DNA of 64,000 nucleotides from Acanthaster planci (lineage: Eukaryota; Echinodermata; Asteroidea; Valvatida; Acanthasteridae): the NCBI RefSeq assembly GCF_001949145.1, contig NW_019091387.1, positions 527,207 through 591,206 of the forward strand, written 5' to 3'. The position numbers and the translations under genes are program-made. This document shows, one piece after another, positions 16,259 to 29,400 of this stretch. The notes under the pieces are model-generated. The model was not told the DNA's origin. It saw only the letters and a list, made by a program, of their open reading frames with translations, and searched no databases. Every line of letters begins with the position of its first letter. The stretch's first letter is position 1.

Positions 16259-19200
16259 ATGTACACAGTCAACCAAGTTGGAAAGAATATTAATCAGGGA
16301 CGTGAGAATTCAGCTTTGTAGCTGATTTCAGCTTTTTTGTTTCGATGTTGACCCAGAATTTTATTTTTTTTTCAATACGTGGTCTGTACAAAGGTATGGA
16401 ACCTTTCACATTTCAGCTTTTTGCTAGCTGCTTTCAGCTTTAATTTGAAGTGGCCACTCGCCCCCCAATTAATGAGATTCAGCTGTTCATTCCTTTAAGC
16501 CCAAGTCCTCTCAGTTCCTTAATCTGAATATGATTTTTTCCATACACCATGGGAGTTATGGTTAATTATGTAATAATTTTAATTGTATGTACATGTACTA
16601 TTTCGATTTCAATATTGTCAGAAAACCACTGGATTTGATCACAATGAAGATATTGGTTTGGTTTGTCTTTTTTTTTCATTACATAATGTTGGTTGATTAG
16701 CCCTTATATTATTGTTCGTCATATGCGATTTCCTGCCCTGGCAAAGTGGGGATGTAAGCACATGTACATATACTCGTACATGTACATCACATACCCCAGA
16801 AATGGTCGCAAAGATGTAGAAAATATAACTGAAGTTGGTCCCAGCACTGATCTGTACATACAAGTTGTGGGAAAATGTGGTAGTGCCTAGTAATGGCGGC
16901 TTCTTCATATACATATGCATATGTATACAAGCATGGTTACCAGATTTTGGCTGTTTGATGGCAGCCCACTGCGAAGCTCAGAGTGGTAACAAGCTGGGTA
17001 TGCATTAGTAGTAATTCATTAAGGGTGGGGGTTTACATTTAATTGAAAAATGTTAAGATTTCCCATACACTTTAAACGTGTGAACGTCCAACCCTTCCTA
17101 CGGTGTTGTTGAAGAATTTAAACACAACAAATTGTTTACAATGCAAATACATGTACATGTAGTTGACACAATTCCGGTGATGAATTCATGGTATTCCTTT
17201 GATGTGACTGAGCATTAAAGTGTTCTGAGAATTGCATTACATTTTACAGGCATCATTTACAATAAAAATGAACACCAGATTGCGACAGTTAAAATGTCAA
17301 ACCCCTAGAAACGTTTAAACGTGTGAACTTCCCACCCTTTTAATTCATTGATCGTGGGTAATTGTGAGACTGGGAGAATCAAGCATGGTATGGTGCCGTG
17401 AATCTGTGCATTTACACCGTACATAGATTAATCCAATTAGACGCCCAAACTGCGGTGGCACTGCACTCATACGTGTTTATTCAGCTTGACGCCAGTGTGC
17501 TTTTGGCATATCGGGACACCCTATTGATCAAAGAGGCATGTAACGGCCGCATACCACCTGTTTAGAGGTGTTGTGCCACCGCACTAATGGCATCAAATTC
17601 TGGTTATCAAATTACACTGTACGTGTATCATGATAGTTACCTGTAAGACATTGTTTCCTCCCTCAAGACAACTCTGACTGAAAGACTGTTAAAAGGCACC
17701 TACCTGTAAATTCAGACTTGTGACGACTCATTTTGTAGTTGTGAACAAATGCCATCCAGTGCCTATGTCGAAAGTCACCAGCTGCAATTGATTTCGTAAG
17801 GGTAATACATCTGACATTTCTGACCCAATGCATGTGATGTGGACAGTTTGCACATAAACACAGCAAATGCATACACTGTCACACAGCTAACATGAATGCT
17901 TCACTGAAACTGCAGTACTTGTCTAAAAAGTATACCAGGCAAGATATGGGATGGAAGGGTACCCCCCCTTACATGTCCAATCCCTATACACACTCTAGAC
18001 TATTGTTACCTAACACATCCCCCAGAAGTCTGTAAAGATTTCCTGAGATTCCGATCAAACAATGACCAACACAAAGGCGGGGGGAGGGTTCTCTTCATCC
18101 CATATCTTGCTTCAAATGATAAAAAGTGGTGGTTGTCACGCCTCAAAGCTGAACTGTGTTGTGTTGTCAAGCAGAGATGTTTTTGAGCAGCAATAAGACA
18201 CTTGCATGGAGTGTCACACAGGGAAGTCCGACGTCCCCTCAACTCAGGGTGGAAATAAATGATTAGTACAACAACTTTCACAACAAATGTTGAGCGGCAA
18301 CTTTCAGGCAACCTTCTCTGTTTCACAGCATAAAATCAGTCCGCTCCAATTTATTGCTCGAAGGAGGTTTTGACAATTTCTTACAAAATATAAACACCCA
18401 AAACATTGGTCCAAACGACTTACTTGTAAAAACAAATCACCACAGAGTGCAAGTAAATCCGTTTGGGGTTATAAAAGATAACAAATGGTACTTCTCTTAA
18501 AAATGAAAGTACATATTTGTTGATGCAGCTTATGAAAAATGCTAAACTTGGGCATCTGTACATGTAAGTACCAGATGAAAAAATTACGTACTATCCAGTG
18601 TTCACGTTCTGCATGAAAAAGACATAAAATGATGGTTGCATGTAATTTTAGTGTTATGTTTGCAATTATTGTGTAAACTGCTATTACCATGGTATAAAAA
18701 AATCGAGAAAAATGAGAATTACTATATGGTGGAAACAGAGACTGTAGCCCGTATAAAATAAATATTTGTAATACATGCAGTTTGCTAACTATGCTGGCTA
18801 AAAATGGATGTGTAGATCTTCAAAAATAGAAAATTAAAATTCATGAACCTTTAGACCCTGTCAGCGTGAAATGTTACAGTGATGCCACATCAAGTCATCT
18901 GGCCCATTCTTTGTTGGCGGTGCTCCAATGTTACAATTCTTTTTCTTTGGAGAAGAACCTGCCAAGCGCTAACGCTTCCTTGCGTGAAATGACCCTTAGA
19001 AGTGTTCAGTCACATCGTATTGATCCTTGCAACAGCAAGGAGTTGATGACTTTGGATTCCTACTCAGGAAGGAAAGGCGCAGCTGGTCTGAAAACGTTTC
19101 AATTTTTGACAGAAGCCTGTTCTTTCCTGAGAACGTACATTTTTCAAGCGGCTACTTACTGCAGGCTTAATAACTACAAGGAACAACATCTACATCTGGT

Positions 19201-20453
19201 CCATTTTTGAAACAAAACTGTTTAATAACATATGAACACTTTGTACAAATAAATTTAAAATTGGAAAATGTTTAAAACTTGAGTGGAGACAAGAAGCGAA
19301 AAGTATACAAAGCAATCTAACAAAAGTAGCACACAAAATAAGAAAGCATTTATTTATGCCAAGTCGTGAATAAAACTTCTTTTTACAGGTGGCAAGAAAA
19401 ATAGGATGGGAGTCTTACAGAAGTGCCCACAAAAGGACACTAATACAGTGGTTTCTTGTCTTAAAGTTTAGCCACAGTCAAGTTTTCTTGAACACAATTT
19501 TTCTGCAACTGTGTACTCTTCTCAAATGTATGAAAACTCTTTTACACTTCTGATGGGTTAAATGTACTGAAAGGTGCACCCTTTTAATATACTAAAAAGT
19601 GCACTTTTTAAACACTTAACTTATCCATGTTTTCCGAACAACTGAGGGCGCTGTTGCTGTGATGTCAACTGGGAAGACATAGTTCAGTGCACAGGTTTTT
19701 CTATTAAAATTGTGAACTTTGGGCCTCAAAGTGTCCAAGGTGGGTTACACAGCAACAGAGATGCAGGAATATCTCTGACCCTAACTCCTGAACTTGTTTT
19801 TGGTCTGGTGAAGGAATCTGGAATGTCAGTGACACGTTCTCTGAAAGCTAGCTTTCAAGGAACATAAATCCCACGTGAACAAACAACTGCTGGGGAGTAC
19901 CTCCCGTTAGCCGAAAGACTACTCCAAAACCTGCCGGACTGTGAAAGAAACGGGAAGGCTTACTGCTTGACATGTGTGTAACCTTGGCTCTGAGAAGAGA
20001 TTGCTTGGACAGTGGGCTTCTTGGAACCTTGTCACCATCATGATGTGTTACAGGGCAGGACAGGTTTGAGCAGATACTAGATGTATAGCAATATCTGGAA
20101 GGAGGTATCAGTTGCTCTGTAGGAGGAACTGGCTATGAAGAAAGGCCTCTCTGTCTTTAATTGTCAGGTGAACGCTTTTAGTGAACGGTACAGGAGGTAT
20201 TGTGAAAGCAAGTGGCAAGATATCCCTAGGACAGCTGGTATCTTGCCATGCTAGTTTGAAAAGGTAAATCCTTAGATCTAGTGACCGCGAGGGTCCGTGA
20301 ACCAGCTGTGCAGGTAGGGCGATGGCCAGGAGGCGAGATGTTGTGCAAAAATGTAGCAGCCGTCTTCAACATCATCAGATTGGGACACGGACTTGCAGGC
20401 TCTGTAGAATCTTGTTACTAAGCAAGGTTGACGGCCCGGGTCGAGGTGACGCC

Positions 20454-23400
20454 TCAAGGGTAGCTGCCGTCCGGCGGTTCAGGGCCCGTGTAATAATCGC
20501 TGGCCAAGAGGGGCCTGCTCTTGGGGACCCTGTCCATCTCCTCCTGGGACGGGAAGTCGTACTGCCGCATCCGGAACGTTCTTGCTTTAAGCTCCTGGAC
20601 AGAAAAAACGAGAGAGAGAGAGAGAGACAGAAGAAGAGCAAAGTGGTGATTGAATGATCAGTTCACAATGTATACCCCGGACCAAAGCTACGGCATCAAC
20701 TTTCTCTCTCAGACATTCAGCTCCATGCCAAACATTTTTTAACCACTTGCTGCCGGGTGGATTTTTCTTGAGCAAGACAAGATGCCGGGTCATTTTCAAG
20801 ATTTTCCGTTTTCAAAATTCTTCAAAAATGCATCATTTCATTTAATGGCCATTTAAACCAAAATGAAGGACTCTTTGGGCACTACTCTAAAGCTGACAGT
20901 TAAAATTCATTGACTCCTCAATATTTCAGCCAGGCCTGCAGCCTTGGAAAAAGAGCCCAGATTGTCTCCACTATTGAGAGCAAAAAAATGTCAGTAATGC
21001 CCAGCAGCTCAGTCTTTTGTGCTGAGCTCGGTCTTTTGTTATAAGGCCCAACTCTTTTGTCCCAGTTCCGGGCTCCCCAGCTCTGCATATAAAGCCTATA
21101 TACTCGGAAACGGGTCGCCCGGCAGGTAGTGGTTAAGTGCAAACTCAAGTTCCCCTCACTTTAATATTATTCAAAATATCAATTTCAAAGTCAGAAACAT
21201 CACTATCACCAACATCGCCTTTTTTGATACGGATAAAACCCCCTGAACATATTAATATGACGTCAAGAAAGTTTGGAAACTTAATACATTTGTTTGCCGT
21301 ATTTGTCAAGAAATAATATTTGGTTGTTACAGACGTGCATCTTGTGCACAATTTGATAAAGACCATCATTGTGTAAATAAAGATCTGGTTGAAACATGTC
21401 TGATGTCCCATTGTAATTGCATCTTCTGTTGAATGCCCTATTTGAAAGTTATAGGAGGGGGCTTCAAGCATTCTTTCAGCCTAACCACCTTGGCTGTTGT
21501 ACTACAAGCAGCACTGAACCTAACAAAGTTCGACAGATACAACTAGCGCATCTACCAGGGGGTCACTGTAATTACTGGCATGTGACTGGACAGAATCTGT
21601 TGAACGTCAACAGTGATGATGGTTGAGGCATTTGGTATGGACAGATCCCGGCAGTATGCAGGTGGCTTGCAGAGTGGTAAGTACCAAACCTGACAAAAGC
21701 ACAGTTTAACACATGGTGCCACTAGCCAGTCACTTTACGGACCAACTGCTGTGTGTACCCACTCAAACAAAATCCAACACCGCCACCCTGGGCCTTTCTT
21801 CCTCAATCCATCAAGTTCGTCACGAATGGTACGGATCGAATCAACCAAAACATGACAAAAACCTACACTTGAAGTATGAGGGACTTTGGATAGTTAGTGT
21901 TAAACCAGCGATTCCTTTTGATGATTTTTCTTTGCAAAATGAGGAGCAAGAGTTGTCAAAACAGTCAAAACACATACCACTGGCCTCCGTATCGTTCTCA
22001 ACATATCTCCACTTTGAGCCAATACCCTGGCTCGCCCACGGCCAACCGCGGGTCGGGTTGGCTCCTGGGGTTCTGTATGGGTCTCCTGACCCAGTGCGGG
22101 GAACTGGGCGGGCGACTGAACTCTTAAGATATCCCCCTGCCCGTTCTCAGTCCTGATCAGTCCCGCTTCCTTCAAAATCGAGCTGTACAGGCGGCTTGTG
22201 GTGTGTTCTCTCCTCCCCGATTCTGGCATCGCGCTGGTCTTCTGGGTGATGGAAAGGCTGTTTGCCAGGGTGCTGCCGGCATTTCGTGTGGTCACTTTGC
22301 GGCCGGTTCCTTCCTGAGAGGGTGGCCCTGGTTGTCGTCCAGGTGAGAGGCTCAACAGGCATTGGATGGTTTGGGTGTGTCCTCTGGGGTTGGGAAGGGG
22401 GTCTTTGGGAGTATCCGACTCCTCACTGGGCTCTGCCCTTTGGTCACTGTCATCATCACCATCTTCTTCATCACTGCTGTCATCTTCACTATCCTCCTCC
22501 TCTTTCTTCTTTTCATCACCATTATCACCTTCATTCACCTCACCATCTTGACCTTTGATCCCTTGATCCCCACGCACAGTTAAAGTTCTGCCCTGAGTGT
22601 GTCTGACTACATCTTGCTCGACAGACTGTTCTTCGGCCATCAATGTCAACGACTCATCTGACTCCTGACTGGTTGTCGCCGTATGGCCATCGTCGGAATG
22701 ATCCCAGAATCTCCGGTCGCTCTCTCTCCTATCCGCCGTGGAGGCACTCCTCTCTTCAGCCTGACCTCTCTCTTTCTCTTTCACTTCCGACTCTGCGTCT
22801 GAGCTCGGGGAACAAAAGACTGCAGCCGTTCCCCGTCTGCCTGCCACTTTCCCTGAATGGCTAGGCTTGCTTTGTGCTCTCTTGCTGTGGGCGGGGGAAA
22901 AACCATTTGTGAGTCTGGCCAGATCTGACGTCTCTCTGGCAACGGTTGTTTTCAGCACGCAGAAGCTCTGCTCGCTTGAAGCTGCAGGTTCGGACGGTGC
23001 GGTGGTGCGAGGAGACTCCCTGGTCGGCATCTTTGAGGTCTGAGTATTTGAAGATGCTTGCTGGTGAAGGGAGCCGTGCCCATTCCCAGGAAAATGAGGC
23101 ACTGTTTCTGTTTGAGGAACGAAAATGGATATCTAGCAAGAAACTTTCAATCACTATGCCACATGAATAAAATTGAAACTATTTGATCGAACTACAGACT
23201 ACTAAACAAGTACAGAATACCAACATGCCTCCTGACGTGAAACCAACCTTGTACAGTTGAAGTCACGATCCACTTCACCTAAATAACAAGCCAATAATAC
23301 TTACATTATCCGAGGTCCTTCCTCCATGGAATCATGGAGGCAGGAAATAACAGCCTATCGCAGACACTTTGTCAATCTACCATGGTGACACAACAGTTTA

Positions 23401-26400
23401 CCAGCACAATACAATTATGTATAACATGCCGAGGATGCAATATACAAACAATTTTTAGAAATGAGCTCACAGGATAAGACACAAAAGCTGCCTGTGGATT
23501 TGATGAATAAGAAGGAAACACATGTTTCTGGAAGTCTCTGTGAAAGCCAACTGCACACCTTTTTGTAAGGGATCATATCCAATGGGTGTGCTGCTGTGAT
23601 TGAACACTGGGGGATCGGTACTCGGCAAACGTCCATACACAAGCCTTTCTAATTGCCTGGGAACCACTGACGTACTGACCTGAATAGAAAAACAGGGAAA
23701 ATCACCATCAATCTGCAGACCAGATATTCATAAACTTCTTAATACATCACCTATTCTGGTTCCAAGTACTCAAGGCCACATGAGTACTTGGCTGGATAAC
23801 AGATCATTACTGATTACAAAAAGGACCCTGTCCAAAACGGGCTTCCAGAGCTACGGCTAAGTCTATTGTCTACGCGTTTCCATGCATTTCCAATGGAGTG
23901 AAGAACTAGACCTAGCCCTAGACAACAGATTTGGATGCAGTAAAAGTCACTGTGATGATTGCTTGAAAGAGCGACAAACGTAATACCACGCAAAAGCACG
24001 CAAAAGCACGCAAGAGCAGCTTGTCGCAAACCGTGATCGGCGAAAAAAATCCTTGGCCGTACTTTGTGATTTGCTGAGGTGGTTCCGTCAGTAACATTAT
24101 TTTTCCATGAGACATTTGAGTGAACTATCCAACCAAAATGCAAACCAAGTCTTCCGTGTTTCCATGAAAACAAAGTCCCTTTTCTTGAGTTTGAGGAACC
24201 GGGCGAATTGCAGAAATAGGAAATCAACAGATAACGAAAGCAAGTCGATTCCCTTTCACGAGTGCATGACAGCACAGACCAGCAGCAAGTACACTTCTTG
24301 AATTGAACGATGGCGCGTGACTCACATTTACAAAGGTCAATGTTTAAACGTATTTCCATTCGCGGATGACTCCACTTTTTAATATCTCTGTATATCTGAC
24401 CTAGACACTGTATAGACGACTGCATACCAAGTTGCACAGTGTGGGTCATGCCCATATGATAGATTAGGTTCCAGTCCTTCCAGCTGTATTTTTTCAATGT
24501 AAATTCCTCACTTTCAAAAAAAATTTGAAGGGGAAATGTTCAAATATTGGATTTGGGGTAAAACATATTAAAAAGTCAGATTTCTGATAAAAAACGGAAA
24601 TGTTGCATCTGTGAGTACTGTCTGTGGGATAAAGCTACATGTAGCTAGCTAGTTTTTATCATTTTTTTAATTTGATTTCGTCTTGTTTTAAAACTAATTT
24701 TGAGTTTACTGCACTTTTGAGGAATTTCCAGGATTTTCCAGATTTCCCAGGAGGCATGTGAACCCTCAGTGATAAAACAGTGATAAAAATACTAAAAAGT
24801 CAGATTTCCGATAAAAAACAGAAAAGTTGCATCTGCGAGTACTGTCTGTGGGATAAAGCTACATGTAGCTGGCTAGTTTTTATCATTTTTTTATTTGATT
24901 GTTTTGTCTTATTTTAAAACTAATTTTGAGTTTACTGCACTTTTGAGGAATTTCCAGGATTTTCCAAGAGGCATGCGAACCCTCAGTGATAAAACAGAGC
25001 AAGGCAACCAAAAAATCTTTTGTGCCTTACATTGGTTTTGCTGCGGCTCATGTCCGACATGTCTCGGATGCAGCTCAGGAAAACGTCCACCGACGCCGTG
25101 AACTCGGCCAGGAGATGATGTAGTGTTATGACGCGCAGCTCCGGCAGGTGGCGGGCCTTGCCGGCTGCCAAGGCGAGCAGCTTAGGTGACAGAGGGCGCT
25201 CTAACCAGCAGGAATCCGCTTCAGTCTGGAAAGCAACCAAAGACAAACACAGGAGCTGACAAGAGTTTTTCAATCACAACAAATTTTAGTACATGTACAT
25301 GACCATGAAGTGATTGGCACAAACCTTTGACAGGTTCTTGCCAGTTTGTAAACTGCACGCAGTGGCTTAATGCGTTATTCATCATACCACTGCATACGGC
25401 TAAGAACGGTCTGGTTTCCTACCTCCCTAGCTTGGTCATTCAGCCAGTGGGGGTAGACGTGTCCTATGGACATGTTCAGGTACTCCAGCATGCACTCTGG
25501 GAGGCTGTTCAGTTTGTGTGGCAGCTCCCCGTTCAGCTGTCTCATTCTGACCAGCACATCGGCAGCCTGGAAAAATACACAATATAGGCTCAGTGTACCA
25601 ACAGTTGTCTACCAGGTAAATAAAAGTTGGCTTGGATTTATGGTTCAGTCCATTATAAGTCACAAGTCAATTGTAACTTAATCACAAATTAAATTCTGAA
25701 TCAGTCATATGTAAGTTGGAAGACAACCTTGGATTAAATCGCCAAAAAAATCATGTCGATCACAAAACTTAAGTTAAATCATGAGTCAATCATACGTCAG
25801 TCACAAGTCAGTCTGGTCAAGTCAGAAAATATCAATTTTTTCCCTTTATACCGATATATCGTGAAAAAAAATTTTGATTTTGATATTATCCCGATGACAT
25901 CATTTTTTCACAGGCCAAAAATAAAAACAATGAAATTACGGTATCGCGTGCTGCGCCATCTTCCATCGCTGGTTACCACAGAAAACATCTACAATATTTT
26001 TTTCCTTCCAATATGGGAATTTAGGGGGTGGGGAACACTCATCAGGCATGTGACGGACACGTGAGATCTGCCCTCTCAGCACTACCCAACGCAGACCTAT
26101 GTTCCCGAATGACTTCGCATTTTGGAAATAACAAACAGGCACCTTAACCTGAAACAGTGGACAGAGGTCAAGTTTATTGGTTTTTTTGCTTTTTCTTGAA
26201 GTAATTTGGCAATATTCATTTTCTTTCATCTCTTTCTCACTCTGGTCATTTACCCTTTGCCCTCATCCCCTTCCCCGTATGGTGACTAATCAAACGCAAG
26301 TTAATCAAAAATAAATCATCAATTGTAAGTCGTACCAGGCATCTGGGTGCAAATAACAGAGAATGGACTACATAAAAAAAAAGAAGACAAGCTCTTCATC

Positions 26401-29400
26401 CCTGGTAACTTGAAAGCTCTTGACCTGATGTGAGACTCCACTTCTCATGAATGACTTATGATTGAATTTTGATGACATGTGATTTTCACATGCGATTTGA
26501 GCTTTAACAGAGGTTTTGCACGGGGAGCCATCTTGCGGGGCAGTTCCTTTTGTTCCACAGGGAAACCTCCTTTGCGCATGCCCTGGGGAAAAAAAGCACT
26601 GGCCAGCAAGATGGCAAACATGCAAACTTTCCATTGGTTAAATTTCACAGAACCGTCACAAAAAGATGACGAAGCTCTGTCATACAAAATGGAAGTTGGA
26701 GGCAACTGGAAGTACCTGTGTGTCATAGACATTGGTGAGTTTGACTGAATACTGATGGTAGAGCTGATCGGAGGCCCATCTACTGTCATGCATCACCTGG
26801 GCAAAGAATTTTTAAAAATCAGGACATCAGGGATGATGTATCTTTATTCCAGGCAAGGAATTCCACTAGGTTTAATTTTGCTGCCTTAAATGACTCCCAA
26901 AGTGCTTGTGGTAAAATTGTGAAGTCTTATCCAGTTTGGGGTGTTTCTTTGTTAATTCAACTTCGACAGGCCACTAGGGCACCATCAAAAATTTACTTGG
27001 GCTTAAAGCAATGTACCAAACATACAGCTAAACCTGTAGCTTTCATTTTCAAGATCCTTTTTAGATCATCCCCTGAACAAGTAGAAGATGAATCGATAGC
27101 TAGGCTTAATCAGTAGTCACATGACTTTATCAGTAGTCACATGACCACTGCAACAATGGAATGGAGGACACACAAATCAGGCTTGTCGGGGACAGTCGTT
27201 ACCTTGACCACAGCAGGAGACTCCAAGACGTCCGCCAAGCCCTGGGTGAAGACAGAGGGCCCCAGAGACAGGACGTCAAAGAGGAAGACTTGATTGGCGC
27301 AGCAAATCTGGTAATAATAGAGAAAGTTATCATGCGCTGATATCCACCACCAAGGCACTGTGCAACCTAATTACCCTTTCTCCTGTTCCCCAAACCATCT
27401 CACTTTCTTACGGCGTCAAAAACCCTCTCTGTCCTCTAGGTGCTGAGGTGGGATAAAATGACACAACCCTTGCCTCACTGCTGGATTTGAACTCCCAACT
27501 TTATGATCGCGCGTTACACACCCTAAAACCCAGGCCACGCGGTCCACATTACAATGCCACTTGCAATTCAAATTTCAATGATGTCTCACGTCATAAACTT
27601 TAATCAACATGTGTAAACTTCTAAGATGAGATAAACTTTTGCTAGGTCACATCAATGTTAACAAAACATACAACAGCAACCGCCCTTACATCTTCTTGCA
27701 ATTCTCATCCAAAGTTGGCAATGCATAATTATGTAGCCTAGCAAAAGCAGGCCCTAATTTATGGGATATACGCTGTACACTGGCGTGCAAAGTCTGATCG
27801 CACCAACCGGTATTTTGTACAAAATATTTATTCCTAAATGATCATTAAAAGCCAAAAAAAATGTGAATAAAAACTATACCTGTGTCTTTGTTAATATCCA
27901 TATTCTAATAAATTCATGCTTAATGTCTTGAATCTTCTCTTCAAAGGCACCAAAATGTTGAAAAGTGACATCGTTTTTGTTCCATGTGCACAAAGTGAAC
28001 ACAGAGTATCAATATTGGCAAAATCCAAGATGGTGGTGCCAAGTTCCCTGAAAAGCACGAAGATGGCCCATGGATCAGTAGCATGTACATGTATAGGCCC
28101 CATGAGGGTCGATGACGGCTTGGCACAGAGGCCAAGAGATTTGTGAAGATTTGGCCGTCCTGTCCCTCTCAAATCCAATTGAGAATCTTTTACATGTATT
28201 ACTCCCTTTTATTCTGAGGTCTGTCTTCACGCTGAAGAGGACACTCCAGCTCGTCCCAGAGATTCTCAATGGGATTCAGGTCAGGACTCGGCGCTGGCCA
28301 ACTCATCACTTCAAACTGCCAACTGTTCCCCATTTCTTCGATGGATTGGCAATGAATTCCTGTGTTACCCTCGCCGTGTGGGCCGGTGCATTGTCATGTT
28401 GGAATAGGAATTCAGGGCTAATCAAATGATGGGCAGATGGCAGCAAGTTGGTGCAGATATGCTCCTCGACCCATGTCGAGTCACCAAGGCCTGCAGAGCC
28501 CATACAGCCCCAAACCACGATGCCAGAGCCTCTGTGGTTTCCAGAAGGAACCACACAGTCCTCCTGAATTCCTTGCCAGAGGCCCGCCTGACATAAACAC
28601 GGCTGTCCGAAGAAAGTGGTCCCAGTCGGTGGCCGTCGGCGGCAGACCCATGCTATCCGCCCTGGCAACTTGCTCATAAAGACCAGCATCAGCCCATTGA
28701 TGTGACACAGCACTGCGGAGAATCGCAACACCGGTCACGCCGGCCAGATCAACTGCCAGGCTCAGGGGTGGTCTTGAAGTGGTCGTGTCTCGATGATGTG
28801 GAATCTGTCGTCCCACTTGGTCATCACCCGAGGACAGCCAGATCTTGGTTGGACATCCATGGTCCCAATCTCATCTAGCTTCCTCAGATTCGATCTGATG
28901 CAATGAGCACTTACTTCCAGTTGTCATTTATTCGTAACTCAAGACATTTTACAAGAGAACAGTTGTTTGAAATCATGCACACAAGTGCGATCAGACTTTT
29001 GCATGCCGGTGTACATGTACCACCCGTTTGTGTGGTCCACAAGATTCAAACTATGTGTAACATCAACCACTGCAACAAGTCCAGGCTTCACATTCATTAA
29101 AGCATGTCAATAGCATACCAGTGGCTTATTGAATACACAATAGCCATTAAGCTATTTCCAACATGGCTATGGATCAGCATCAGCATTCTGCCTGACATGA
29201 ATAAAAAGCCTTAGCCAAAGAAGCCTGACACTGGCACGGTTACTGCCTTTTACATACAGCAAATATAGTCATTTGCAATGGCACATGTACATGTATGTAA
29301 ATAGACAGAATGAAGCAGTTTTTTCTATCTCACCTGTAAGAGGGATATCTTGGCTCTGCGGCCCAACCTCTCCGCCTCCGTAGCAACACCAATCAGCTGC

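Larger units (their letters stand above)
15100..20453. other. Tail-to-tail intergenic region between NKRF and EXD1
   Basis: The first 300-500 bases are the NKRF 3' untranslated region. The part nearest 20453 should be the 3' untranslated region of the minus-strand EXD1-like gene; a minus-strand AATAAA at 19349-19354 is one possible end. The middle is AT-rich, with TACATGTA words and one short tandem duplication (16167-16258). Open frames such as 18866-19210 show no family resemblance. I see no further gene. Confidence 0.5.

Noticed and set aside
18866-19210. 114-aa plus-strand open frame in the gene-poor region
   Set aside because: It has no recognisable domain, no splice partner and no GC-rich exon composition. 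It probably lies antisense to the EXD1 3' untranslated region.
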